DNA of 64,000 nucleotides, from contig NZ_LT629757.1 in the NCBI RefSeq assembly GCF_900104965.1, positions 3,410,001 through 3,474,000 of the forward strand. The letters run 5' to 3'. The notes beneath the pieces were generated by a model that saw only the letters and a program-made list of their open reading frames with translations, ran no database searches and had not been told where the DNA came from. This stretch comes from Nocardioides scoriae (GTDB lineage Bacteria; Actinomycetota; Actinomycetes; Propionibacteriales; Nocardioidaceae). Shown here piece by piece: positions 25,777 through 34,504 of the stretch. The first letter of the stretch is position 1; each line of letters begins with the position of its first letter. The position numbers and the translations under genes were made by a program.

Positions 25777-26088
25777 TCAGCTCTTGAGGAGCCGGGTGAT
25801 GGCGGCGCTGGCCTCGGCGACCTTGGCCTCGGCCCGGGCCCGACCTGCCTCGTCGCCCTCGGCCGCCCCGGTCACGGCGTCCTGGACGCAGTGGCCGAGG
25901 TGGTCCTGGACCAGACCGACGGAGACGCTCTGCAGGGCGCTCTTGACGGCCGAGACCTGGGTGAGGATGTCGATGCAGTAGACGTCGTCGGTCACCATGC
26001 GCTGCAGGCCACGGACCTGGCCCTCGATGCGGCGCAGTCGCTTGAGGTAGTCGTCCCTGTGGTCGTGGTAGCCGGGGTGCTCGGACAT
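25777..26088 (-). CDS. csoR: Copper-sensing repressor CsoR
   Basis: This is a 103-residue all-helical repressor. The Cu(I) ligands keep the diagnostic spacing: Cys38, His63 and Cys67 (C-x24-H-x3-C). The helix [19 protein letters not shown] contains the conserved arginines used in DNA binding. CsoR tetramers repress the operon when copper is low and leave DNA when Cu(I) binds. A matching operator lies at 26103-26117, 15 bp upstream of its own start, so the operon is self-regulated. Confidence 0.95.
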   Translation of the reverse strand: MSEHPGYHDHRDDYLKRLRRIEGQVRGLQRMVTDDVYCIDILTQVSAVKSALQSVSVGLVQDHLGHCVQDAVTGAAEGDEAGRARAEAKVAEASAAITRLLKS

Positions 26089-26102
26089 GCGACCACCCTA
26101 CA

Positions 26103-26117
26103 TACCCCCTGGGGGTA
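26103..26117. promoter_or_regulatory. CsoR operator
   Basis: TACCCCC-T-GGGGGTA is the G/C-tract palindrome typical of CsoR binding sites. It lies 15 bp upstream of the csoR start codon, where bound repressor would block transcription of csoR-copZ-copA. Confidence 0.85.
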
Positions 26118-26199
26118 CTTCAAGCCACCGAGTTGCAGCGACGGAGCCGACACCGCCTAGCATGTGTGCGTTCTGATCCCGCTCACCTGGAGTTCACCA

Positions 26200-26817
26200 G
26201 TGGCGCTGCGCTTCAAGCCAGTCGACAACGAGTTCTACGTCCTGTTCCAGACGGCGGCCGGCCACCTGGTCCAGGGAGCCGACATCCTCGCCGAGATGCT
26301 CGCGGAGGGCGCCGACCGCTCGGAGATCGCCTCGCGGATGCGCGACGCGGAGCATCGCGCCGACGAGACCACCCACGAGATCGCGTCGCGGGTCAACAAC
26401 ACCTTCGTGACGCCCTTCGACCGCGAGGACATCTACGCCCTCGCCTCGGGCCTCGACGACGTCATGGACTTCATGGAGGAGGCGGTCGACCTGACCGTCC
26501 TCTACGAGGTCGGCACGCTGCCGGCGGAGATCGCCGAGCAGGTCGAGGTGCTGCAGCGCTGCGCCGAGCTGACGGCGGAGACGATGCCCAAGCTGCGCTC
26601 GATGAAGGGCCTCGAGGAGTACTGGATCGAGATCAACCGCCTCGAGAACGCCGGCGACCAGAGCTTCCGGCGGATCCTCGCGCTGCTGTTCGGCGGGGCG
26701 TACGACGCCCTCGAGGTGCTCAAGCTCAAGGACATCGTCGAGGCCCTCGAGAGCGCCGTCGACGCCTTCGAGAAGGTCGCCCACACGGTGGAGCAGATCC
26801 ACGCCAAGGAGTCCTGA
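26200..26817 (+). CDS. DUF47 (PhoU-like) partner of Pit transporter
   Basis: This 205-residue all-helical protein has the DUF47/PhoU-related metal-binding pattern: EHRADETTHEIASRVNNTFVTPFDREDI at about 48-76, then a second repeat with EEYWIEINRLENAGDQSFRRIL. Such proteins sit beside low-affinity phosphate transporters and appear to modulate them. The next gene, two bases away, is pit. The GTG at 26200 has GGAG 8 bp upstream and matches the family start. S. coelicolor has the same pair (SCO4137-SCO4138, from memory). Confidence 0.92.
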   Translation: MALRFKPVDNEFYVLFQTAAGHLVQGADILAEMLAEGADRSEIASRMRDAEHRADETTHEIASRVNNTFVTPFDREDIYALASGLDDVMDFMEEAVDLTVLYEVGTLPAEIAEQVEVLQRCAELTAETMPKLRSMKGLEEYWIEINRLENAGDQSFRRILALLFGGAYDALEVLKLKDIVEALESAVDAFEKVAHTVEQIHAKES

Positions 26818-26819
26818 GC

Positions 26820-27821
26820 GTGGAGCTCGCGATCATCGTCGCGGTCGTCCTGGTCGCGCTGGTCTTCGACTACACCAACGGCTTCCACGACGCCGCGAAC
26901 GCGATCGCGACCTCGGTCTCGACGCGGGCGCTGACCCCGCGGGTCGCCCTGGTGATGGCCGCGATCATGAACTTCGTGGGCGCCTTCCTGGGCCAGAAGG
27001 TCGCCACCACCGTCAGCGACGTGATCCGGCCCGGCACCGGCAGCCACGGGCTGGTCATCGTGATGGCGGGCCTGGTCGGCGCGATCACCTGGAACCTCGT
27101 GACCTGGTACTTCGGCCTGCCCTCGTCCTCCTCCCACGCCCTCATCGGCGGCCTGGTGGGCTCGGCGCTGACGGCCGGGGTGTTCGTCAACTGGGCGACG
27201 GTGGTCGACAAGGTCGTCATCCCGATGGTGCTCTCGCCGCTGGTGGCCTTCTCCCTCGGCTTCGCCTTCATGCTGCTGATCATGTGGGTCTTCCGGAACG
27301 CCTCCCCGCGCAAGGTCGGCTCCGGCTTCCGGCTCGCCCAGACCATCTCGGCCGCCGCGATGGCCCTGGGCCACGGCCTCCAGGACGCCCAGAAGACGAT
27401 GGGCGTCATCTTCCTGGCCCTGCTGGCCGGCGGGTACGTCTCGGCCGGTGACCCGCTCCCGGTCTGGGTCATCATCGCCGCCGCCAGCGCCATCTCGCTC
27501 GGCACCTACTCCGGCGGCTGGCGCATCATGCGCACCCTCGGCCGCCGCATCATCCACCTCGACCCGCCCCAGGGCTTCGCCGCCGAGTCGATCTCGGCCA
27601 GCGTGCTCTACACCACGGCGTACGTCTTCGAGGCCCCGATCTCCACCACCCACACCATCACCAGCGCGGTCATGGGCGTGGGCGCCACCAAGCGCCTGTC
27701 CGCCGTGCGCTGGGGTGTCGCCCGCTCCATCCTCACCGCCTGGGTCCTCACCTTCCCCGCCGCCGGCTCCGTCGCCGCGCTGGTCTACCTGCTGCTCCGG
27801 TACGCCTTCCAGCTGCCCTGA
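26820..27821 (+). CDS. pit: Low-affinity inorganic phosphate transporter (PiT family)
   Basis: This 333-residue polytopic membrane protein has the PiT signatures FDYTNGFHDAANAIA at residues 15-29 and a second repeat GHGLQDAQKTMG in the C-terminal half. SSSHALIGGLVGSALT and APISTTHTITSAVMG are the inverted-repeat signature pair. It imports metal-phosphate with protons. It is translationally linked to the DUF47 gene. In Streptomyces the next gene is pstB; here a 1.3-kb unit bounded by palindromic elements lies between them. Confidence 0.95.
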   Translation: MELAIIVAVVLVALVFDYTNGFHDAANAIATSVSTRALTPRVALVMAAIMNFVGAFLGQKVATTVSDVIRPGTGSHGLVIVMAGLVGAITWNLVTWYFGLPSSSSHALIGGLVGSALTAGVFVNWATVVDKVVIPMVLSPLVAFSLGFAFMLLIMWVFRNASPRKVGSGFRLAQTISAAAMALGHGLQDAQKTMGVIFLALLAGGYVSAGDPLPVWVIIAAASAISLGTYSGGWRIMRTLGRRIIHLDPPQGFAAESISASVLYTTAYVFEAPISTTHTITSAVMGVGATKRLSAVRWGVARSILTAWVLTFPAAGSVAALVYLLLRYAFQLP

Positions 27822-27852
27822 GCGGCCGGGTGGGGGTCGGGTGCTCGGGTGT

Positions 27853-27897
27853 GGATGGCGGGTGCCGGGTGCCGGGTGGCGGATGCCGGGTGCCGGG
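27853..27897. repeat. GTGCCGGG-type short tandem repeat
   Basis: About five imperfect copies of GGTGCCGGGT or GGATGCCGGG run directly into the left arm of palindromic element copy 3. This mirrors the tandem array beside copy 2. Confidence 0.75.
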
Positions 27898-27959
27898 TAG
27901 TCCGAGACGTTCGACAGCCGATGTGTCGGTCTCGACCTGCCGAACGTCTCGGACTACCC
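27895..27959. repeat. Dispersed palindromic element, copy 3
   Basis: The left arm (GGGTAGTCCGAGACGTTCG plus ACAG) at 27895-27917 and the right arm at 27937-27959 are complementary apart from one mismatch, with a 19-nt spacer. It lies between the convergent pit gene and the DUF559-like gene. Upstream, 27853-27897 is a short tandem array of GTGCCGGG-type units leading into the left arm. Confidence 0.9.
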
Positions 27960-28005
27960 GCCTCCCTCGAGGCTGGAGGCCCCCCAGGGACCCGCCCGCC
28001 GTCGG

Positions 28006-29052
28006 TCAGGCCGCACGACGGCGGTGCCGGAGGAGGTGGCCGCCGCCCTCGAGGACCAGCCGCCGGCGCTGCTCGACCGTCCGGGTCGGGCGCCACCACG
28101 ACGGAGCCTCGACCGTCCACGACCGTGCCGACGACCCGCGGGCGAGGGCACGGCTCCGGGCCGCGAGGATCCGGCGTACGACGAGGTCGGGCTGGGCCAG
28201 GTCGGCGGCGGTGACGACGACCGGCTCCAGGCCGTGGTCGCGGAACCGGTCGGCGCGGCGCTCGTCCTGGGCGCGCTGGCGTCCGTGCAGGTGCAGCTTG
28301 CCGTCGTACTCCCCGGCGGTCCCCGACTCCGGGTCGAGGACGTCGGGCGTGCCGATGTGGCGTCCGTGGAGGTCGAAGACCGGGCAGTTGGTCAGTGGCC
28401 CGAGGAGCCCCGCCCCGAGTGTCCAGAGCAGCCGCAGGCTCGTCTCGGGCGGCGACCAGGAGTTCTCGTCCGAGAGCAGCAGCGCCGCCCGGGCCTGGGG
28501 GACGCCGGTCCAGCCGGGGTGGGCGAGGGCGTACTCCCACGCCTCGGCCGTCGAGACGAGGTCCGAGAACGCCGCCAGGTCGGCCATCGTGACGGCCTCG
28601 GCGAGGGTGCGGGCGTGGCGCAGGCAGAAGAACAGCGAGCGCACCGGCAGCGTCATGCGGAGGCCGTCGTGGTCGACGAGCTCCGCGGGCGGGAGCCGTT
28701 CCTGCCGGACGACGAAGCCCGGCTGCGACCGCACGTCCTCGTAGCAGGTCGCGAGCTCGACCTCGGCCGGCGAGCCGGAGGCGTCCCGCCCGGAGAACCA
28801 GGCACCGCCCGCCCAGCGCAGTCCGGCCCACCCCGTCACCCCGCCGATCTCCGGGAGGACGGCGGCAGCCTCGACGATGCGCTGCTCGGGAGGCGCAGCG
28901 TCCACGGAGGCGGGCACGTACAGCCCTCGGCTCGTACGCCGCCACGACGGGCCCGCGGTCGTGCCGCGGGTGGGGCCGAGGCGGCCCGTCGGGTCGCGGC
29001 GCACCGGTCGCACCGCGCGCCGCCGGGCGTCAGCCAGGTCGTCCTCGTCCAC
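28006..29052 (-). CDS. AbiEi/DUF559-like protein (putative restriction-type nuclease fold)
   Basis: This 348-residue protein has an N-terminal region with GLYVPASV, as in winged-helix AbiEi-type antitoxin domains. Its C-terminal PDVLDPESGTAGEYDGKLHL matches the DUF559/Vsr-like PD-(D/E)xK pattern (D...E-x-D-G-K), with a basic helix after it. Proteins of this build are abundant in Nocardioides-type genomes and have no settled function; nuclease activity is inferred. The GTG start lacks a strong ribosome site. Palindromic element copies 3 and 4 flank the gene (46 bp after its stop and 89 bp before its start). This makes it a candidate mobile unit. Confidence 0.7.
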   Translation of the reverse strand: MDEDDLADARRRAVRPVRRDPTGRLGPTRGTTAGPSWRRTSRGLYVPASVDAAPPEQRIVEAAAVLPEIGGVTGWAGLRWAGGAWFSGRDASGSPAEVELATCYEDVRSQPGFVVRQERLPPAELVDHDGLRMTLPVRSLFFCLRHARTLAEAVTMADLAAFSDLVSTAEAWEYALAHPGWTGVPQARAALLLSDENSWSPPETSLRLLWTLGAGLLGPLTNCPVFDLHGRHIGTPDVLDPESGTAGEYDGKLHLHGRQRAQDERRADRFRDHGLEPVVVTAADLAQPDLVVRRILAARSRALARGSSARSWTVEAPSWWRPTRTVEQRRRLVLEGGGHLLRHRRRAA

Positions 29053-29141
29053 GCGGCGAGGATGGCGCCCGGCGACCGTCGGCGCGAACGTCCGTCCACA
29101 GGCTGCGGGGGAGCGGTGGGGCGGGCGCGCGCGGGGGCGGC

Positions 29142-29203
29142 GTACTCCGAGACGTTCGGCAGGCGAGATGTCCGATCCGACCTGTCGAACGTCTCGGACT
29201 ACC
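29142..29203. repeat. Dispersed palindromic element, copy 4
   Basis: The left arm (GTACTCCGAGACGTTCGGC plus AG) at 29142-29162 and the right arm at 29182-29203 are complementary with two mismatches, with a 19-nt spacer resembling that of copy 3. It lies between the start of the DUF559-like gene and the end of pstB. Confidence 0.9.
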
Positions 29204-29236
29204 CGGCGTCGCGGAGCCGGAGCACCCCCGGACCCC

Positions 29237-30016
29237 TCAGCCGAAGCGGCCGGAGATGTAGGCCTCGGTGGCCTGCTCGTCGGGGACGCTGAAGATCTTC
29301 TTGGTGGGGTTCATCTCGATCAGCTTGCCGGGCTTGCCGGCGCCGGCGATGTTGAAGAACGCCGTGTCCTCGGAGACGCGGGCGGCCTGCTGCATGTTGT
29401 GGGTGACGATGACGATCGTGTACTCGGTCTTGAGCTCGTGGATGAGGTCCTCGATGGCCGAGGTCGAGATCGGGTCGAGGGCCGAGCAGGGCTCGTCCAT
29501 GAGCAGGACCTGGGGCTCGACCGCGATGGCGCGGGCGATGCACAGTCGCTGCTGCTGACCGCCGGAGAGGCCCATGCCGGGCTTGCCGAGGCGGTCCTTG
29601 ACCTCGTTCCACAGGTTGGCGCCCTTGAGCGACTTCTCGACGACGTCGTCGGCGGCGGCCTTCTTGAGCTTCTTGTTGTTCAGCCGCAGGCCGGCGAGGA
29701 CGTTGTCGTAGATCGACATCGTGGGGAACGGGTTGGGCCGCTGGAAGACCATCCCGATCATCCGGCGCACCTCCACCGGGTCGACCGAGGGGTCGTAGAG
29801 GGACTGGCCGTCGACGACGATCTTGCCGTCGACGTGGGCGCCGGGGATGGCCTCGTGCATCCGGTTGAGCGAGCGCAGGAAGGTCGACTTGCCGCAGCCC
29901 GAGGGCCCGATGAGGGCCGTCACCGAGCGGGCGGGGATGGTGATGGTCACCCCCTCGACCGCGAGGAAGTCGCCGTAGTAGATGTCGAGGTCAGAGACGT
30001 CGATGCTCTTGGCCAT
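29237..30016 (-). CDS. pstB: Phosphate ABC transporter ATPase
   Basis: This 259-residue ABC ATPase has Walker [10 protein letters not shown] at about residues 33-41, signature [14 protein letters not shown], Walker [14 protein letters not shown] and H-loop IVTHNMQQ. The PCSALDP and [18 protein letters not shown] stretches are specific to PstB. It powers high-affinity phosphate uptake with PstA, PstC and PstS. It is the distal gene of pstSCAB, 27 bp after pstA. There is no phoU directly downstream. Confidence 0.97.
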   Translation of the reverse strand: MAKSIDVSDLDIYYGDFLAVEGVTITIPARSVTALIGPSGCGKSTFLRSLNRMHEAIPGAHVDGKIVVDGQSLYDPSVDPVEVRRMIGMVFQRPNPFPTMSIYDNVLAGLRLNNKKLKKAAADDVVEKSLKGANLWNEVKDRLGKPGMGLSGGQQQRLCIARAIAVEPQVLLMDEPCSALDPISTSAIEDLIHELKTEYTIVIVTHNMQQAARVSEDTAFFNIAGAGKPGKLIEMNPTKKIFSVPDEQATEAYISGRFG

Positions 30017-30043
30017 GGTTGTCAGTCTTCCTTGTCGGCCGGC

Positions 30044-31138
30044 TCAGTGGCCGGTCTTGGGAGCGAAGTACTTGCCGATGAGGCGAGCCGCCAGGTTGAG
30101 CACCATCACGATCACGATCAGCACGAACGCGCCGCCCCACGCGACGAGCACGCCGGGCGGGTCGCCGCCGCCGGCCGGCGGGATGCCGGGGTTGGCGTTC
30201 TGCGTGAAGATCAGCACCGGCAGGGTCGTCATGCGGCCGTCGAACGGGTTGAGGTTGGTCCGGGTCGTGAGCCCCGCGATCAGCAGCAGCGGCGCGGTCT
30301 CGCCGACGACGCGGGCGATCGAGAGGGTCACGCCCGTGACGATGCCACCCAGGGCGGTCGGGAGCACCACCTTGGCGATGGTGCGCCACTTCGGCACCCC
30401 CAGGGCGTACGACGCCTCGCGCAGGTCGTTGGGCACCAGCCGGAGCATCTCCTCGGTGGCCCGGACCACGATCGGGATCATCAGCAGCGACAGCGCGATC
30501 GAGCCGCCGAAGCCGGCGCGGGCGGCCGGACCGAAGAGCAGGATCCACAGCGCGAAGGCGAACAGGCCGGCCACGATCGAGGGGATGCCGGTCATCACGT
30601 CGACGAGGAAGGTGATGGCACGGGCGAGCTTGCCCTTGCCGCCGTACTCGACGATGTAGATCGCGGCGAAGATGCCGATCGGGACCGAGATGACCGCGGC
30701 GCCCAGGGTGATGATGACCGTGCCCATGAGCGCGTGGTAGATGCCGACCGGCTGGTCGAGGCTGGTGCGGAACATCGAGTAGGTCAAGAAGGTGCCCGAG
30801 ACCTGCGGGGCGCCCTTGACGATGACGGTGTAGATGAGCGAGACGAGCGGGACCAGCGCGATCGCGAAGGCCGACCAGACCAGCGAGGTCATCAGCCGGT
30901 CGACCGCCGCGCGGCGGTTCTCCACGACGAGGGACCACAGCGGCAGCAGCACGACGTACGCCACCCCGGCGACGAGCACCATCGGGACCGGGCCCCAGCC
31001 GAGCGCGAGGCCCAGCAGCGCGCCCAGCGCCAGCGCGCCGGCGGCGACCAGCAGCGGGGCCCACCGGGGCAGCCGGGGCCGCTTGAGGTCGGGCGCCTTG
31101 ACCGGGGTGGGGGCCGAGGGGGTGACGGTGGCGCTCAT
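30044..31138 (-). CDS. pstA: Phosphate ABC transporter permease PstA
   Basis: This 364-residue permease has a long N-terminal region with two extra hydrophobic segments (about residues 28-75). The six-helix core and the EAA loop EASYALGVPKWRTIAKVVLPTALGG (quoted for location, near residue 270) follow. SIARVVGETAPLLL is a PstA hallmark. The start ATG overlaps the pstC stop (ATGA). It forms the membrane channel with PstC. Confidence 0.95.
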   Translation of the reverse strand: MSATVTPSAPTPVKAPDLKRPRLPRWAPLLVAAGALALGALLGLALGWGPVPMVLVAGVAYVVLLPLWSLVVENRRAAVDRLMTSLVWSAFAIALVPLVSLIYTVIVKGAPQVSGTFLTYSMFRTSLDQPVGIYHALMGTVIITLGAAVISVPIGIFAAIYIVEYGGKGKLARAITFLVDVMTGIPSIVAGLFAFALWILLFGPAARAGFGGSIALSLLMIPIVVRATEEMLRLVPNDLREASYALGVPKWRTIAKVVLPTALGGIVTGVTLSIARVVGETAPLLLIAGLTTRTNLNPFDGRMTTLPVLIFTQNANPGIPPAGGGDPPGVLVAWGGAFVLIVIVMVLNLAARLIGKYFAPKTGH

Positions 31139-32079
31139 CGGTTCATCTTCCGCTCGGAGCGACCCACCAGCCAGCGGGCGCCGAAGTTGACCAGGAACGT
31201 CACGAGGAACAGCACCAGGCCGGTGGCGATGAGGACCGCGACCTTGCCGGGCGTGCCCTCCTTGTAGTTCGACGCGATGTTGGAGGCGATGCTCGCCGGG
31301 TTGGACGACGAGATCAGGTTGAAGGTGACCCCGCCGCCGACCGAGAGCACCATCGCCACGGCCATGGTCTCGCCGAGCGCGCGGCCCAGGCCGAGCATGG
31401 TCGCGGAGACCATGCCGGAGCGGGCGTAGGGGAAGACCGTCAGCCGGATCATCTCCCAGCGGGTGGCGCCCAGGGCCAGGGCGGCCTCCTGGTGCAGCCG
31501 CGGGGTCTGGGCGAAGATCTCGCGCGAGATCGCGGTGATGATCGGCAGGATCATGATCGCCAGCACGATGCCGGCGGTGAGGATGGTGCGGCCGGTGACC
31601 GACGCGGGTCCGGCGAAGAAGGGGATCCAGCTCGCGTGCTCGGCCAGCCAGCCGTAGATCGGCGCCAGCTTGAGCGCGAGCACGTTGATGCCCCACAGGC
31701 CGAAGACCACGCTGGGGACGGCGGCCAGCAGGTCGATGACGTACGCCGCGGGCACCGCGATCGACTTCGGCGCGTAGTGGCTGATCACCAGGGCGATGCC
31801 GAAGGCCAGCGGCGCGGCGACCACGACCGCGATGACCGCGGCGAGGATCGTGCCGAACAGCAGCGGGCCGACGTACCCCAGGAAGGTGGTCGCGTTGGGC
31901 GCGTAGAAGGAGGCCGGCTGGGTGAGGCCGGGGATGCCCTCGATGGCGAGGAAGACGAAGACGCCCAGGAGGGCGACGAGGATGAACAGGCCGGCACCGC
32001 GCGAGAGCCCCGAGAAGATGCGGTCGCCCTGGCGTCGTGGGGTGCTGGTGGTGCGCTCTGCGACGGGCGTCGTGGTCAC
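31135..32079 (-). CDS. pstC: Phosphate ABC transporter permease PstC
   Basis: This 314-residue permease has six predicted membrane helices. Its EAA loop reads LHQEAALALGATRWEMIRLTVFPYA (near residue 205), followed by GLGRALGETMAVAMV, the PstC-specific counterpart of the PstA motif. It pairs with PstA to form the phosphate channel. Its start is about 100 bp downstream of the pstS stop, the largest gap in the operon. Confidence 0.95.
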   Translation of the reverse strand: MTTTPVAERTTSTPRRQGDRIFSGLSRGAGLFILVALLGVFVFLAIEGIPGLTQPASFYAPNATTFLGYVGPLLFGTILAAVIAVVVAAPLAFGIALVISHYAPKSIAVPAAYVIDLLAAVPSVVFGLWGINVLALKLAPIYGWLAEHASWIPFFAGPASVTGRTILTAGIVLAIMILPIITAISREIFAQTPRLHQEAALALGATRWEMIRLTVFPYARSGMVSATMLGLGRALGETMAVAMVLSVGGGVTFNLISSSNPASIASNIASNYKEGTPGKVAVLIATGLVLFLVTFLVNFGARWLVGRSERKMNR

Positions 32080-32179
32080 GAGTGGTCCTCTGGATGGCCG
32101 GGAGGGTGGATCAGGCTGTTCGTGCAGACGGCGTGCGGGGAGTTCTTCACCCCCCGCACGCCATCGTGCGTGTTACCGA

Positions 32180-33307
32180 TCAGTTCTTCGCGGAGATCTT
32201 CTCGACGATGCCCGTGGCCTGGTCGGCGACCGTGGACGAGAGGGGAGCGGAGCCGGCGTTGTCGGCGGCAGCCTGCTGGCCCTCCTCGGACACGATGTAG
32301 GACAGGTAGGCCTTGACGGCGTCGGCCTTGGCCGCGTCGTCGTAGGTCTGGCACGCGATCAGGTAGGACACCAGGATGACGGGGTAGGTGCCCGCGGTCG
32401 TCGAGGTGCGGTTGACCTCGATGGCCATGTCGACGTCGGGGCGACCCGAGACGGGCTCGGACTCCTCGACGGTCTTGGCGGCAGCCTCGGGGCTGGCCTC
32501 GACGTAGTCCTCGCCGACCTTGATCTTCGCGATGCCGAGGTCACCGGCCTGGCTCTCGTCGGCGTAGCCGATGGTGCCCTTGCCGTTGGTGACCGCGGAG
32601 ACGACGCCCGAGGTGCCCTCGGCCGCCTCGCCGCCCTTGAGGGGCCAGGTGCCGTCGGCGTCGGCCGACCAGGCGCCGTCGCCTGCCTGGTTCATCCAGT
32701 CGGTGAAGTTCTCGGTGGTGCCCGAGTCGTCCGAGCGGTGCACGGCGGTGATGTTGCTGCTGGGGAGGTCGGCGTCGGGGTTCTGGTCCGCGATGGCCGG
32801 GTCGTCCCACGTGGTGATCTTGCCGGAGAAGATCTCGGCGGTGGTCTTCGCGTCGAGCTGCAGGTCGTCGACGCCGTCGAGGTTGTAGATGACCGCGATC
32901 GGGGAGACGTACGCCGGGATCTCGATGGCGTCCGTGCCGCAGCGCTCCTTGGCCTTGGTCAGCTCGCCCTCGTCGTCGGTGAGGTAGGCGTCCGACCCGG
33001 CGTAGTCCACGCCGCCGGCGATGAACTGGGTGCGACCGTCACCGGAACCGGCGGGGTCGTAGGTGATCGTCACGTCGGGGTTGTTGCCCTGGAACGCGGT
33101 GGACCACGCCTCCTGGGCCTTCTCCTGCGAGGACGCGCCGGCGCCGGCCAGCTGGCCGGACAGCGAGCCGCTGTCGCTGGAGGAGCCAGAGCCGCTGTCG
33201 CTGCTGGAGCCGGTCTCGTTCGCGGCGCCGCAGGCCGACATGGCCATGGTGAGGGTGAGGGCCGCGACGCCGGGGGCGACGACACGACGGAGGGCAGAGC
33301 GCTTCAC
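32180..33307 (-). CDS. pstS: Phosphate-binding lipoprotein PstS
   Basis: This 375-residue substrate-binding lipoprotein has a signal peptide ending in the lipobox MSAC (lipidated Cys26). A Ser-rich linker and the phosphate-binding elements AGASSQEKA, DYAGSDAYL and HRSDDSGTTENF follow. It captures phosphate outside the membrane and hands it to PstCAB. It is the first gene of the operon, and a PHO box lies 74 bp upstream of its start (33381-33398), pointing to PhoP activation under phosphate starvation. Confidence 0.97.
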   Translation of the reverse strand: MKRSALRRVVAPGVAALTLTMAMSACGAANETGSSSDSGSGSSSDSGSLSGQLAGAGASSQEKAQEAWSTAFQGNNPDVTITYDPAGSGDGRTQFIAGGVDYAGSDAYLTDDEGELTKAKERCGTDAIEIPAYVSPIAVIYNLDGVDDLQLDAKTTAEIFSGKITTWDDPAIADQNPDADLPSSNITAVHRSDDSGTTENFTDWMNQAGDGAWSADADGTWPLKGGEAAEGTSGVVSAVTNGKGTIGYADESQAGDLGIAKIKVGEDYVEASPEAAAKTVEESEPVSGRPDVDMAIEVNRTSTTAGTYPVILVSYLIACQTYDDAAKADAVKAYLSYIVSEEGQQAAADNAGSAPLSSTVADQATGIVEKISAKN

Positions 33308-33380
33308 AGCTTCTCCTGGAGGTTCACGTGGGTGGACGAGCAGAACGTAGGGAGAGCAGGTGACTCAGCACCTCGACGCA

Positions 33381-33398
33381 GGTGAACGGAGGGTGAAC
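33381..33398 (-). promoter_or_regulatory. PHO box (PhoP site) upstream of pstS
   Basis: On the minus strand two direct GTTCACC repeats stand 11 bp apart (GTTCACC-N4-GTTCACC). That is the direct-repeat unit and spacing of actinobacterial PhoP sites. The position upstream of pstS fits phosphate-starvation control. Confidence 0.8.
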
Positions 33399-33461
33399 GG
33401 TGCCCGCACGACACGCGTCGGACGCCCTCTCGCATGACGCAGATCACGTGAACGCTGCAGG

Positions 33462-34466
33462 TCAGCGCGTCGTTTGTCCTATTTGTGGGGCGAGTGGCCG
33501 AATCGCCGAGGGCAGGTGCCGCTCGGCCGAGACGAGACGTCCGCGGCGGTGGTGGCAGACCACCAGCTCCGAGGGCGACAGCGGCTCCTCCTCCACCCCG
33601 AGCAGCTCGAACAGCTCGGGCAGGACGGGTCGGTGGCTGCACAGCACGCTGGGGACGGGCGAGGTCATCAGCTCGTCGAGGACCCGGGCCGCGGAGCGCC
33701 GGTCGAAGCCCTCCTCGGTCAGCTCGGCGAGGTGCTCGACGACGAGGACGTGCTCCTCGGCGTACGGCCTGACGGTCTCGACGCACCGGGTGGCCGCCGA
33801 GGTCAGCACCCGGACCACGCCGTACGCCGCCAGCACCGGCCCCAGCTCCACCGCCTGGTGGTCCCCGGCGTGGATCAGGGGGCGACGCTGGTCGTCGCCG
33901 TCCCACTTGCGGCGCTTGAGCGCCTTGGCGTGGCGCACCACGACCAGCGCCGACGTCGGCCGGACGTGCTCGCGCAGCTGGTCGAGCAGGTAGAGGTCGT
34001 CGAGGTAGGTGAGCCGCTCGGCTGCCGCGTCCAGCGAGAACCAGCCGAGCTGGTCGACCTCGTCGTTGGGGGCGTACGCCGACACGTCGTCGTCGCCGAC
34101 CACGTGGCCGACCCAGTAGTGGACCTTCTTCGCGCGGCCGCCGGACACGGCGTACAGCTGGGGCAGGAGGGGGCGGCCGAGCCGGATCTCGACGCCGGTC
34201 TCCTCGAGGACCTCGCGGACCGCCGTGCGGGTGACGTGCTCGCCGGGGTCCTGCTTGCCCTTGGGGAAGGACCAGTCGTCGTACTTGGGGCGGTGGACCA
34301 GGAGCACCTCGCGCCCGGTGCCGTCCTTCTTGCCCGGTGACCCGGACGACCCGGGGGAGGTGCCGGCGGTCGTGCCGGGGGGTGTGCCGGGGGACTTGCG
34401 GACCACGACGGCGCCCGCGGCGACGACGTCGGGACCGACCGCTTCGGGGCGTGACGGCGAGGCCAT
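33462..34466 (-). CDS. NUDIX hydrolase fused to histidine phosphatase (MutT1-like)
   Basis: This 334-residue two-domain protein has an N-terminal NUDIX domain whose box GKQDPGEHVTRTAVREVLEETGV lies near residues 69-91. A C-terminal SixA/phosphoglycerate-mutase-like domain begins VVVRHAKA with the catalytic RH and includes SHRPVLPEL. This is the actinobacterial MutT1 architecture, in which NUDIX hydrolyses 8-oxo-GTP or diadenosine polyphosphates and the phosphatase acts on the product. The N-terminus has a Gly/Pro-rich insert. Its place between pstS and ppk is conserved in Streptomyces, as I recall. Confidence 0.9.
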   Translation of the reverse strand: MASPSRPEAVGPDVVAAGAVVVRKSPGTPPGTTAGTSPGSSGSPGKKDGTGREVLLVHRPKYDDWSFPKGKQDPGEHVTRTAVREVLEETGVEIRLGRPLLPQLYAVSGGRAKKVHYWVGHVVGDDDVSAYAPNDEVDQLGWFSLDAAAERLTYLDDLYLLDQLREHVRPTSALVVVRHAKALKRRKWDGDDQRRPLIHAGDHQAVELGPVLAAYGVVRVLTSAATRCVETVRPYAEEHVLVVEHLAELTEEGFDRRSAARVLDELMTSPVPSVLCSHRPVLPELFELLGVEEEPLSPSELVVCHHRRGRLVSAERHLPSAIRPLAPQIGQTTR

Positions 34467-34504
34467 GGCGCCATCCTCACACGCCCCGGCGCTACCCTCG
34501 CCGC

